In this document: positions 1 through 6,119 of the stretch, in pieces | How the letters are laid out: each line of letters opens with the position of its first letter | Position numbering within the stretch: the first letter of the stretch is position 1 | DNA from: Bacteroidota bacterium | GTDB taxonomy: Bacteria > Bacteroidota > Bacteroidia > Chitinophagales > LD1 | Direction of reading: 5' to 3' | Assembly (NCBI GenBank): GCA_947457525.1 | Contig: CANGXE010000045.1 | Span: 1-8,715 of the forward strand | Length of the DNA stretch: 8,715 nucleotides | Made by a program: the position numbers and the translations under genes | The notes under the pieces: generated by a model | Told to the model about the DNA's origin: nothing | What the model saw: only the letters and a program-made list of their open reading frames with translations | The model's database searches: none

Positions 1-2874
1 ATAAGTAGTGAATACACTATCTGCAATTAAATCAACATTTCCTCCATCACAGAAACTTAATGGTCCTGAAGCGCTGATGGTTGTTGGTGCCGGAGGGTTA
101 ACAGTTACAGTCATGGTGTCTGTGTCCGCACAACCATTTTCGAGTACGCCCAAAACGTATTGGAGTACAACCGGACTTGGTGTTGAATTCGTGCTGGAGA
201 AGCTAGGATTCGCAACTGTGCCGGAGCTTAAGTTAGTAGATGGCAGCCATTGGTAAATATAATTTGGATTTGGATTCGCTCCACCGATTTGAACGGTTCC
301 TCCCGAGCAAACTGTCACATCCAAACCTGCATCTGCCGTAGGAGTGTTGCCCACATTAACGCTTTGTGTAGTTTGAGGAGACGGGCATCCATTATCCACC
401 ACATCGAGTGTGATATTTTTTGTACCAACAGTGTTCCAAGTAAGTGTGTATGGCCCTTGACCACTTCCACTCACTATTGTAGCTCCGTCAAAGTTCCAAG
501 TATAAGTTGCTCCCGCAGGTGAACTGCCGGTGTAAGTTACTGTACCCGGAGTGCCATCACAAATTGGTGTTGGATTTATCGTAAAAGTTTGTGCTGCACC
601 GCCATTTATAGTCACAACTGAAGTATCAGTGTCTTGGCAATTCCAACGGTCACTTACACTCACTACATAAGAAGTTGTCGCTGCCGGTGAAACGGATACA
701 GAATTTCCGGTTCCACCTCCCGGAGCCCAAGTATAGCTATAAGGTGTTGAACCAAGTAGAGTAGACGCTGTAAGTGTGCTAGATTGTCCGGTACAAATAG
801 TGGCGTCCGGAGATGAAGTAACTACAGGACAAAGATTGATTTCAATCACAGACTTACTTTGCCTATCGCAAGGTAAGTCATTCCATTGGCCGGATGAATA
901 TATTTGAACACAATCCTCGCCCTGAGAACATTGAAGCGTTCCTGAGCAACCACCTAGAAAAGGTGGGAAGCTGCAACAACCTGCTCCTTGACCGTTATTG
1001 TTTGGTTCTCCCGAAGCCCAATTGCTGTTTATTAGAGGTGTTCCATCCAAAGTTAAAAAAGTGCCTTCTTGAGCAACATCGGTATAGCCAATCCAAACGG
1101 CATCTACACTAGATATGACGCCATTGGCATTTAGTGCTGCAACCACTGCCGCATTTTCTGCCGCATCGTTAAACACTACCAGGTTTGCTCCTAGTGTTTG
1201 TGCTGCTTGTTGTGCCACTACCGAACTTTGTGAGGCGTTATTAATAAAATACATACTACAATCTTGCCCAACTACGCCAAGTAATTCTGTGTAACCTGCG
1301 GCTGTAAAGGCTTGGCGAATAGCTAAAATATCGCATGTGCTCACCGGAGTATTACAAGGTTGAGTAGCCACATTAATTGGTTCATCTTGATAGCAACCCC
1401 AACGGTCAGTAGAGCGCACGGTGTATGTGGTCGCTGCGCTTGGCGTTACAGTAACAGCGCTTCCGGTTAAATTGCCCGGTGTCCAAGTATAAGTATAGGG
1501 TGTAGATCCTAGTATGGTAGATGCTGATAAGATTAAATTAGCATTTTCGCAAACGAGTGTGTCGTTTGTTGCGGTGATTTGCGGACATAAACTAACCTCA
1601 ATAACAGATATTGCATTGGTCTCCGAACAATCCAAATCATTCCAGGTGCCACCTCCATACATTTGTACACAGTCTTCACCTGTGTTACAAACCGGGTCAC
1701 TTTGGCAACCAAACAATGGGATGGTACAGCAGTTAGGTATCTGATTGTTTGGTTCATTTGGTGCCCAATTCGTGTAGGTCACAGGAGCTCCATCTAACCA
1801 AACAAAATTACCTTCTTGAACTCCATCTGATAAACCAATCCATACAGAATAATTGGCAGGACTATAAGCAGTGGTATACAAAGCTGCCAATACATCAGCA
1901 TTCTCTTGTGCTGTTTGGAAAGATACAGTGTTCGCTCCAAATTGTTGCGCAGCGGCTTGTGCGGCTGTAGAGCTACCTTGTTGAGGATAAATAAAATACA
2001 TGCTGCACGGTTGGCTTGGTACATTTAGCTCAATATATCCTGCCCCAGTCAATGCATTTCGAATAGCATTCACATCACAACCTTGAGGTACTGTACAAGT
2101 AGTACCTGTTACCAAAACTTGAGCTGTATCGCTACATTGATATACATCTTGAACGCCTACCACATATACAGAGTTTCCATTGGCAGGAGCAGGGAAAGTA
2201 GCTCCGGTAGCAATAGGAACTTGGCTAGGTGGAGAAAACCACCCAAAAGTATATGGTGTTGACCCTCCGGTGGCAGAGGCATTCAAGTTGACCGTTTGTC
2301 CATTACAAGCAGTGCCTCCCAAAGCAGCAACATTTGGACATAAGTTAATCTTAATAATAGAGGCAAATGCTGCTGCTCCTGGACAACTGTTGTTCAGCGC
2401 TAAGTCATTCCATACACCGCTACCTAACTGTAAAATGGCTCCGTCTTCGTCTGTGTAACAAGGGAAACCACCCGAATTGCTGGGTTCTCCCGGGTTCCAG
2501 TTGGTAAATGTAGAAGATGAGCCATCAGCCCATATCCATGTTCCCTCTGTGGTTTGGTCAGTAAGTCCAATCCACACGCCACCGGTCAATCCTGCAGCTT
2601 GAGCCGCAGTTTGTATGGCTGAATTTTCAGTAGCATCGTTGATGCTTACCAAATTTCCACCTACTGCTTGTGCTTGCTGTTGAGCAGTGGCCCAATTAGT
2701 AGTGGTGTTACTGTTGTAGAAATAAAGAAAGCAAGGTTGTCCCGCTACATTCAGCTGTTGATAGCCTTGAGCGGCCATGGCTGTTTGAATGGCTTGTAGA
2801 TTACAAGTAGGGCTTTGCGCATAAATCTGATATGCAACAAAGAACAATAAGATGGCGAGTATATTTTTTTTCAT
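1..2874 (-). CDS. Secreted multidomain protein: three C-type lectin-like domains with Ig/PKD-like domains (partial, runs off left edge)
   Basis: The minus strand is open for 958 codons from the ATG at 2874 to the window edge. Residues 1-19 form a signal peptide (MKK, then a hydrophobic stretch ending IYA before QS), so the product is exported. Three CTLDs follow at about residues 24-179, 266-430 and 514-682. Each has a WIG motif (W101, W345, W594), an EPN-type motif exactly 29 residues later (E130, E374, E623) and a WND motif (W155, W411, W664). In known CTLDs the last two bind calcium and sugar. Ig-like modules lie at about 180-265, 431-513 and 683-757, a PKD-like module with a YTWNFDG core at about 763-842, and another Ig-like module from about 844. 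By family analogy this is a surface adhesin or glycan binder, possibly exported by type IX secretion. The ligand is unknown and the C-terminus is not visible. No exact consensus promoter was found upstream. Confidence 0.88.
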   Translation of the reverse strand, partial: MKKNILAILLFFVAYQIYAQSPTCNLQAIQTAMAAQGYQQLNVAGQPCFLYFYNSNTTTNWATAQQQAQAVGGNLVSINDATENSAIQTAAQAAGLTGGVWIGLTDQTTEGTWIWADGSSSTFTNWNPGEPSNSGGFPCYTDEDGAILQLGSGVWNDLALNNSCPGAAAFASIIKINLCPNVAALGGTACNGQTVNLNASATGGSTPYTFGWFSPPSQVPIATGATFPAPANGNSVYVVGVQDVYQCSDTAQVLVTGTTCTVPQGCDVNAIRNALTGAGYIELNVPSQPCSMYFIYPQQGSSTAAQAAAQQFGANTVSFQTAQENADVLAALYTTAYSPANYSVWIGLSDGVQEGNFVWLDGAPVTYTNWAPNEPNNQIPNCCTIPLFGCQSDPVCNTGEDCVQMYGGGTWNDLDCSETNAISVIEVSLCPQITATNDTLVCENANLILSASTILGSTPYTYTWTPGNLTGSAVTVTPSAATTYTVRSTDRWGCYQDEPINVATQPCNTPVSTCDILAIRQAFTAAGYTELLGVVGQDCSMYFINNASQSSVVAQQAAQTLGANLVVFNDAAENAAVVAALNANGVISSVDAVWIGYTDVAQEGTFLTLDGTPLINSNWASGEPNNNGQGAGCCSFPPFLGGCSGTLQCSQGEDCVQIYSSGQWNDLPCDRQSKSVIEINLCPVVTSSPDATICTGQSSTLTASTLLGSTPYSYTWAPGGGTGNSVSVSPAATTSYVVSVSDRWNCQDTDTSVVTINGGAAQTFTINPTPICDGTPGTVTYTGSSPAGATYTWNFDGATIVSGSGQGPYTLTWNTVGTKNITLDVVDNGCPSPQTTQSVNVGNTPTADAGLDVTVCSGGTVQIGGANPNPNYIYQWLPSTNLSSGTVANPSFSSTNSTPSPVVLQYVLGVLENGCADTDTMTVTVNPPAPTTISASGPLSFCDGGNVDLIADSVFTTY
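349..588 (-). other. PKD-like domain (residues about 763-842)
   Basis: This region follows the third CTLD/Ig unit. It has the PKD-type pattern of a Gly/Ala-rich strand leading to YTWNFDGA, then GPYTLTWNTVGTKNITLDV, which resembles the usual W-x-F-G-D...Y...G-x-y-x-V-x-L-x-V arrangement. Such domains act as spacers in extracellular bacterial proteins. A further Ig-like module begins near residue 844 (TADAGLDVTVC), and another begins near 927 and is cut by the window edge. Confidence 0.6.
829..1335 (-). other. C-type lectin-like domain 3 (residues about 514-682)
   Basis: Third CTLD. WIGY starts at W594, EPN is at 623-625 and WND at 664-666. A Cys-rich insert matching that of domain 2 carries C633, C634, C643, C649 and C655, leading into the shared stretch GEDCVQ. 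The domain closes with VIEINLCP, almost the same as the end of domain 2 (VIEVSLCP). Confidence 0.78.
1585..2079 (-). other. C-type lectin-like domain 2 (residues about 266-430)
   Basis: Second CTLD. WIGL starts at W345, EPN is at 374-376 and WND at 411-413, so the standard calcium-site motifs are complete. EPN in classical CTLDs goes with mannose-type specificity, but that is not safely transferable here. Between EPN and WND there is a Cys-rich insert with C382, C383, C390, C396 and C402. Confidence 0.78.
2338..2805 (-). other. C-type lectin-like domain 1 (residues about 24-179)
   Basis: First CTLD of the secreted protein. WIGL starts at W101, and WND is at 155-157. The EPN position reads E130-P131-S132, so the Asn that normally helps bind calcium and sugar is Ser, although N133 follows directly. 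It has only one Cys (C139) between EPS and WND and lacks the Cys-rich insert of the other two domains. It is the most divergent of the three. Confidence 0.75.
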
Positions 2875-3026
2875 GGGTTGTAAGGTGTCTTAGCTGACAA
2901 TAAAATAAGAAGGTGAAAATAATCAATAGGGTTGCATTTCAAATATTCATTTGAGGATTTTTTTCAGTTGGTAAAACATCTAAAAATCTGACTAGCTTTA
3001 ATAAATAAGGTAAAACTGATTAGAAC
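2875..3026. other. Spacer between the DUF4230-like gene and the lectin-domain gene
   Basis: A non-coding, A/T-rich stretch of 152 bases that must hold the start signals for the lectin-domain gene, since both flanking genes lie on the minus strand. It contains an inverted repeat TCAAAT-ATTC-ATTTGA at 2939-2954. On the minus strand, 2947-2940 reads AATATTTG, one mismatch from the Bacteroidota -7 consensus TAnnTTTG, but no matching -33 TTG lies at the usual spacing. No convincing terminator for the upstream gene was seen. Confidence 0.4.
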
Positions 3027-3155
3027 TTACCTATTGATTGTAGGTTTTTCTGAAGCTGTCCATCGCTCCCCATTGAAGTAAACTTCAATCTCCGCCCCCG
3101 AAAATTTCAAATAATCGAGCATCAACCGGGCCACTTCGTCTTTACTTTGTTGTAG
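3027..3155 (-). pseudogene. Out-of-frame C-terminal segment of the DUF4230-like gene
   Basis: Reading in the -1 frame from the second half of the ACC codon at 3157-3155 gives 42 residues beginning LQQSKDEVARLMLDYL, passing through GAEIEVYFNGERW, and ending at TAA 3029-3027. A helix followed by a short strand is what DUF4230-type proteins have at the C-terminus, and this segment has no start of its own. The switch must occur between the -1-frame stop at 3165-3163 and the zero-frame stop at 3124-3122. One extra C in the CC at 3156-3155 would restore the full protein. No classical slippery heptamer was seen, so a point deletion or a sequencing/assembly error is more likely than programmed frameshifting. 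Confidence 0.7.
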
Positions 3156-3667
3156 GTGACATTAGTTTCCATCCTTTTTCGACTACTGGTGTAAAGTTGC
3201 TTTTGGTAGTTTTCATTAAATTTAGATGAAGCGGCTACGAGCAATCCCTTTTTGTCGAAGGTTTCCATTTTGTCTATCCGCATTTCGTAGCTCAACAAAG
3301 TGGGGCTCGGCAAGTATAGTTTCACTATTTTTTCTTCTCTCGCAACGGTTATTTTGATGTTTTTCAGGTCAATGCCATATTTTGCGGAAAAAGGAATTTT
3401 GGCCAAATAGGTGTTTTCTAATAAGGCGTTTTGTAAGCCACTATACCAACTTTCGGTTTCGGCATTGCTCACTTTTATCTCGCTTGTGCCGCTCACTTCG
3501 AGGCTTGCTAGCTCAGCAATTTTTTCTATAAGTATATAGTTTTCAATTATTTGCGACTTTATGTTACTTTCGCCTTTGTCTCGCCCGAGTTGATAGAGCC
3601 CCCAGCCGGCCAAGCTGAGCAGGGTGATAATCAGCAGTATAATAAGTGTGCGGTTCAGTGTTCTCAT
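3122..3667 (-). CDS. DUF4230-like membrane-anchored protein, probably frameshifted near its 3' end
   Basis: As it stands the frame encodes 181 residues. A single N-terminal membrane segment (about residues 7-25, following RTLNR) is followed by a charged exposed domain. The central part (IPFSAKYGIDLKNIKIT, then KIVKLYLPSP) resembles the DUF4230 family of Bacteroidota and other bacteria, whose function is unknown. I chose the ATG at 3667; a TTG at 3676 would add only three residues. The last ten residues before the stop at 3122-3124 look unlike the family, whereas a fitting C-terminus continues in another frame (3027-3155). The intact product would be about 213 residues. The gene is divergent from rplE and lies upstream of the lectin-domain gene on the same strand. 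A TAGATTTG at 3681-3674 on the minus strand matches the -7 consensus but would give an almost leaderless message and lacks a clear -33 element. The family call is from remembered sequence pattern only. Confidence 0.7.
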   Translation of the reverse strand: MRTLNRTLIILLIITLLSLAGWGLYQLGRDKGESNIKSQIIENYILIEKIAELASLEVSGTSEIKVSNAETESWYSGLQNALLENTYLAKIPFSAKYGIDLKNIKITVAREEKIVKLYLPSPTLLSYEMRIDKMETFDKKGLLVAASSKFNENYQKQLYTSSRKRMETNVTYNKVKTKWPG

Positions 3668-3710
3668 CTGCCACAAATCTAATGCAATGGGGAATTTTTT
3701 TAGAAAATAT

Positions 3711-3740
3711 TTGGATTCGTGTATTCTAATCTTATTTTTG
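3711..3740 (+). promoter_or_regulatory. Bacteroidota-type promoter for the rplE-secY operon
   Basis: TTTG at 3710-3713 (-33 element) and TATTTTTG at 3733-3740 (-7 element, fits TAnnTTTG) are separated by 19 bases, which is the spacing known for the primary sigma factor in Bacteroidota. Transcription would start near 3744-3748, giving a leader of about 50 bases before the rplE ATG. No other spc or S10 gene precedes rplE, so this is the likely main promoter of the cluster. Confidence 0.65.
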
Positions 3741-3758
3741 CCGTCCCTTTTTGAAAAC

Positions 3759-3777
3759 GCACGGTTGGGAATCGTGC
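3759..3777 (+). promoter_or_regulatory. 8-bp hairpin in the rplE leader
   Basis: GCACGGTT (3759-3766) can pair with AATCGTGC (3770-3777) over eight pairs (seven Watson-Crick, one G-U) around a GGG loop. It lies between the predicted transcription start and the rplE start codon, 19 bases before the ATG. No T-run follows, so it is not an ordinary terminator. A role in feedback by a ribosomal protein or in mRNA stability is inference. Confidence 0.5.
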
Positions 3778-3796
3778 ATAAAACATATTTAAAAAG

Positions 3797-4372
3797 ATGA
3801 GCACAGCGAAATACACACCGCGCTTGAAAGAGCGCTACAAGAATGAAATTATTTCTGTTTTGACAGAAAAATTCAAGTACACCACAGTAATGCAGGTACC
3901 TCGTTTAGAGAAAATCTGCTTGAACCAAGGGGTAAAAGGAGCCACTTCCGACAAAAAATTGGTAGACAATGCCGTAAACGAAATGACAGCTATTGCCGGC
4001 CAAAAGGCAGTTTCTGCAAAATCTCGTTTAGCTATCTCTAACTTCAAATTGCGTGAGAACATGCCTATCGCTTCTCGCGTTACTTTGCGTCAAGAGAGAA
4101 TGTACGAATTTTTAGATCGGTTGATTTCAGTTTCTTTACCACGTGTACGTGACTTCAAAGGAATCAACAATAAAGGATTTGATGGTCGTGGTAACTATAC
4201 TATGGGTATCAAAGAGCAAATCATTTTCCCGGAAATGGAAATTGACAAAGTGACTAACATCAATGGTATGGACATCACTTTTGTGACCACAGCCAACACC
4301 GATGAAGAAGCTTACGCTTTGCTCGAAGCTTTAGGAATGCCTTTCAAAAAAGATAATAAAGTAACAGAATAA
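3797..4372 (+). CDS. rplE: 50S ribosomal protein L5
   Basis: Binds 5S rRNA and helps seat it in the central protuberance of the large subunit, contacting the P-site tRNA. The 191-residue product is complete and slightly longer than the usual 179 or so, with a charged C-terminal tail (KKDNKVTE). Family landmarks are QVPRLEKICLNQGV (33-46), the DNAVNEMTAIAGQKAV core (57-72), FKLRENMPIASRVTLR (83-98), and SLPRVRDFKGIN through GFDGRGNYTMGI (113-138). It is the first gene of the cluster here. In most bacteria rplX lies immediately upstream, but in this window a divergent DUF4230-like gene does. The start is preceded by an A/T-rich stretch ending AAAAAG, not a clear Shine-Dalgarno site. The stop is 10 bases before rpsN. 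Confidence 0.97.
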   Translation: MSTAKYTPRLKERYKNEIISVLTEKFKYTTVMQVPRLEKICLNQGVKGATSDKKLVDNAVNEMTAIAGQKAVSAKSRLAISNFKLRENMPIASRVTLRQERMYEFLDRLISVSLPRVRDFKGINNKGFDGRGNYTMGIKEQIIFPEMEIDKVTNINGMDITFVTTANTDEEAYALLEALGMPFKKDNKVTE

Positions 4373-4382
4373 ACTCGCACAA

Positions 4383-4652
4383 ATGGCAAAGAAATCAATA
4401 GAAGCCCGTCAGCGCAAAAGAGAAAAATTGGTAGCTAAATTTGCTACTAAAAGAGCTGCACTTAAAGAAGCAGGAGAGTGGAGTTTGTTAGACAAACTTC
4501 CTAAAAACACGTCAAAAGTACGTTTGCGCAATCGTTGTGCATTAACTGGTCGTCCGAGAGGATTTGTTCGTCAGTTTGGTGTTTGTCGTATTCAATTCCG
4601 CGACTTGGCCTCTGAAGGTAAAATTCCGGGAGTAACAAAATCATCTTGGTAA
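4383..4652 (+). CDS. rpsN: 30S ribosomal protein S14 (zinc-independent type)
   Basis: Small-subunit head protein bound to 16S rRNA near the decoding region. The complete product has 89 residues, between the short zinc-binding form (about 61) and the long E. coli form (about 101). It has RNRCALTGRPRG at 49-60 and FGVCRIQFR at 65-73. Only two Cys occur (C52, C68), so the paired CxxC zinc ligands are missing and this is the C-minus type. The N-terminus is highly basic, as expected for rRNA binding. The gene lies in the standard spc order between rplE and rpsH, 10 bases after rplE and 34 before rpsH, and is surely co-transcribed. Confidence 0.97.
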   Translation: MAKKSIEARQRKREKLVAKFATKRAALKEAGEWSLLDKLPKNTSKVRLRNRCALTGRPRGFVRQFGVCRIQFRDLASEGKIPGVTKSSW

Positions 4653-4686
4653 TCCACATTAAGAACAATATTAAAAGCATAATACA

Positions 4687-5085
4687 ATGACTGATCCAAT
4701 TTCAGATTACTTGACAAGAATTAGAAACGCCCAACAAGCTGGCCACCGTTTTGTCGAAATTCCTGCTTCAAAGTTGAAAAAAAGAATTACTGAACTTCTT
4801 TACGATAAAGGCTACATCTTAAAATACAAATTTGAAGATACTGCCAATAACCAAGGTGTGATTAAAATCGCTATTAAATACGATGCGACTAGCAAACAAC
4901 CGGTGATCAAAAGTTTGAAGAGAATTTCAACTCCAGGTCTTCGTCAATATCGCGGACACGGCACTTTGCCACGCGTACTTAGCGGATTGGGAATTGCTAT
5001 CATCTCTACATCAAAAGGAGTAATCACTGACAAAGAAGCACGCGACTTAGGAGTAGGCGGTGAAGTTTTGTGTGAAGTGTTCTAA
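4687..5085 (+). CDS. rpsH: 30S ribosomal protein S8
   Basis: Primary 16S rRNA-binding protein of the small-subunit platform. The 132 residues match the family's usual length. The N-terminus MTDPISDYLTRIRNAQ is typical. The C-terminal rRNA-binding part contains GLGIAIISTSKGV (100-112) followed by DLGVGGEVLCEVF to the end. In E. coli S8 is also the translational repressor of the spc operon, acting on mRNA near the start of rplE. Whether that holds here cannot be read from the sequence. The ATG follows an A-rich leader without a Shine-Dalgarno site. The gap to rplF is 48 bases and holds no obvious structure. Confidence 0.97.
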   Translation: MTDPISDYLTRIRNAQQAGHRFVEIPASKLKKRITELLYDKGYILKYKFEDTANNQGVIKIAIKYDATSKQPVIKSLKRISTPGLRQYRGHGTLPRVLSGLGIAIISTSKGVITDKEARDLGVGGEVLCEVF

Positions 5086-5133
5086 TCAAAGAAGATAAGA
5101 AAAAGTAAAAACGAACCATTAAAAGAATATAAT

Positions 5134-5691
5134 ATGTCACGTATAGGCAAATCACCCATCACTTTACCAAGCGGAGTTTCTATCGAAATTTCGGCAGCAA
5201 ATGTTGTTAAAGTGAAAGGGCCTAAAGGAGAATTATTCCAAGCGGTTGATCCGGATATTACAGTAAAAGTAGATGGTAACATCTTGACTGTAGAAAGACC
5301 AACCGACCAAAAACGCCACAAAGCATTGCACGGTACTTACCGCGCTTTGTTGAACAACTTGGTTAAAGGTGTTTCTGAAGGTTACAAAAGTGAATTGGAA
5401 CTAGTAGGGGTTGGTTACCGTGCGGAGGTAGTTAAGCAAGTACTTACTTTACAAGTGGGTTACTCTCACCCTGTAGTGGTTTTGCTTCCTGAAGAAATCA
5501 ATGCAGCGGCTCGTCAAGATAAAGGACAAAACCCAATCATTACATTACAATGTAACGACAAAGAATTGTTGGGGCTAGTATGTGCTAAAATTAGAACAAT
5601 TCGTAAGTCTGAGCCTTACAAAGGAAAAGGTATCAAGTTTGTAGGACAAATCTTGAGAAGAAAAGCAGGTAAGAGCGCAGCTAAAAAATAA
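5134..5691 (+). CDS. rplF: 50S ribosomal protein L6
   Basis: Large-subunit protein that binds 23S rRNA near the sarcin-ricin loop and the factor-binding site. The 185-residue protein has the two duplicated L6 folds: an N-terminal half beginning MSRIGKSPITLP with KVKGPKGEL at 26-34, and a C-terminal half with ELVGVGYRAEV at 89-99 and the family signature EPYKGKGIKF at 160-169. It ends in a basic tail (RRKAGKSAAKK). The length is close to the usual 177-185. The order between rpsH and rplR is standard. The 43-base spacer before rplR is A/T-rich and has no terminator. Confidence 0.97.
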   Translation: MSRIGKSPITLPSGVSIEISAANVVKVKGPKGELFQAVDPDITVKVDGNILTVERPTDQKRHKALHGTYRALLNNLVKGVSEGYKSELELVGVGYRAEVVKQVLTLQVGYSHPVVVLLPEEINAAARQDKGQNPIITLQCNDKELLGLVCAKIRTIRKSEPYKGKGIKFVGQILRRKAGKSAAKK

Positions 5692-5734
5692 GTAAAGAAA
5701 AACTATTAATTAATCATCTTAAAAAACTAGTAAG

Positions 5735-6088
5735 ATGGCATTCAGTAAAGAAGCAAGAAGAAAAAAGATTAAAACACGTATTCGTGGCAAAATCAGCGGA
5801 ACAGCAGAGCGTCCACGTTTGGCGGTGTACCGTAGCAATCGCGATATCTATGTTCAATTGATAGACGATGCAGCAGGAACAACTTTGGCCGCAGCATCAT
5901 CACGCGATAAAGATTTTACGCGCAGCGGAAACAAAATTGAGCAAAGCAAGTCGGTAGGTACGCTTATCGCAACTAAAGCTGCCGCTAAAGGAATTAGCTC
6001 AGTGGTTTTTGACCGCGGAGGATTTTTATACCACGGTCGTATCCAAGCAGTAGCTGAAGGTGCACGTGAAGGCGGATTAAAGTTCTAA
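5735..6088 (+). CDS. rplR: 50S ribosomal protein L18
   Basis: 5S rRNA-binding protein of the central protuberance, working with L5, encoded first in this cluster. The product is complete at 117 residues, the usual bacterial length. The basic N-terminus (KEARRKKIKTRIRGKI) precedes RPRLAVYRSNRDIYVQLIDD (27-46), and the C-terminus carries VFDRGGFLYHGRIQAVAEGA (91-110) and finishes with the normal REGGLKF. The gene is 31 bases upstream of rpsE in standard order. Confidence 0.97.
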   Translation: MAFSKEARRKKIKTRIRGKISGTAERPRLAVYRSNRDIYVQLIDDAAGTTLAAASSRDKDFTRSGNKIEQSKSVGTLIATKAAAKGISSVVFDRGGFLYHGRIQAVAEGAREGGLKF

Positions 6089-6119
6089 TCAATTTTATTA
6101 AAGATACAATATATAGACA

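Larger units (their letters stand above)
604..2805 (-). repeat. Three tandem CTLD + Ig-like units within the lectin-domain gene
   Basis: The lectin-domain gene contains three head-to-tail units of nearly equal size: 2080-2805 (residues 24-265), 1336-2079 (266-513) and 604-1335 (514-757), i.e. 242, 248 and 244 residues. Each begins with a Cys and a helix-like stretch ending in a G-Y pair, then a second Cys 24-25 residues after the first. The Ig-like parts share a GSTPY(T/S)(F/Y) core. Units 2 and 3 are clearly closer to each other than to unit 1: both share RAW-type anchors such as TDRWGC/SDRWNC and a Cys-rich insert. This points to duplication of a two-domain module, with units 2 and 3 the more recent pair. 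The copies are diverged at DNA level. Confidence 0.8.

Noticed and set aside
8..2458. Several short open frames on the plus strand and two on the minus strand (for example 8-256, 1514-1744, 2180-2458)
   Set aside because: They overlap the 958-codon minus-strand frame, which has a signal peptide and recognisable domains along its full length. The short ones show no family pattern.
604..2805. Regularly spaced similar stretches as a possible CRISPR array
   Set aside because: The repeats are diverged coding units of about 735 bases with protein-level conservation, not short identical repeats with unique spacers.
3124..3165. Programmed -1 frameshift in the DUF4230-like gene
   Set aside because: No X XXY YYZ slippery heptamer or clear downstream stimulator was seen in the only region where the switch could occur.
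3668..3676. TTG start at 3676 for the DUF4230-like protein
   Set aside because: An ATG three codons downstream at 3667 fits better, and the TTG overlaps a possible -7 box.
3759..3777. Hairpin as the E. coli-type S8 repressor site
   Set aside because: The stem is a near-perfect short helix without the asymmetric internal loop of the known S8 site, so the match cannot be claimed. It is kept only as an uncharacterised leader hairpin.
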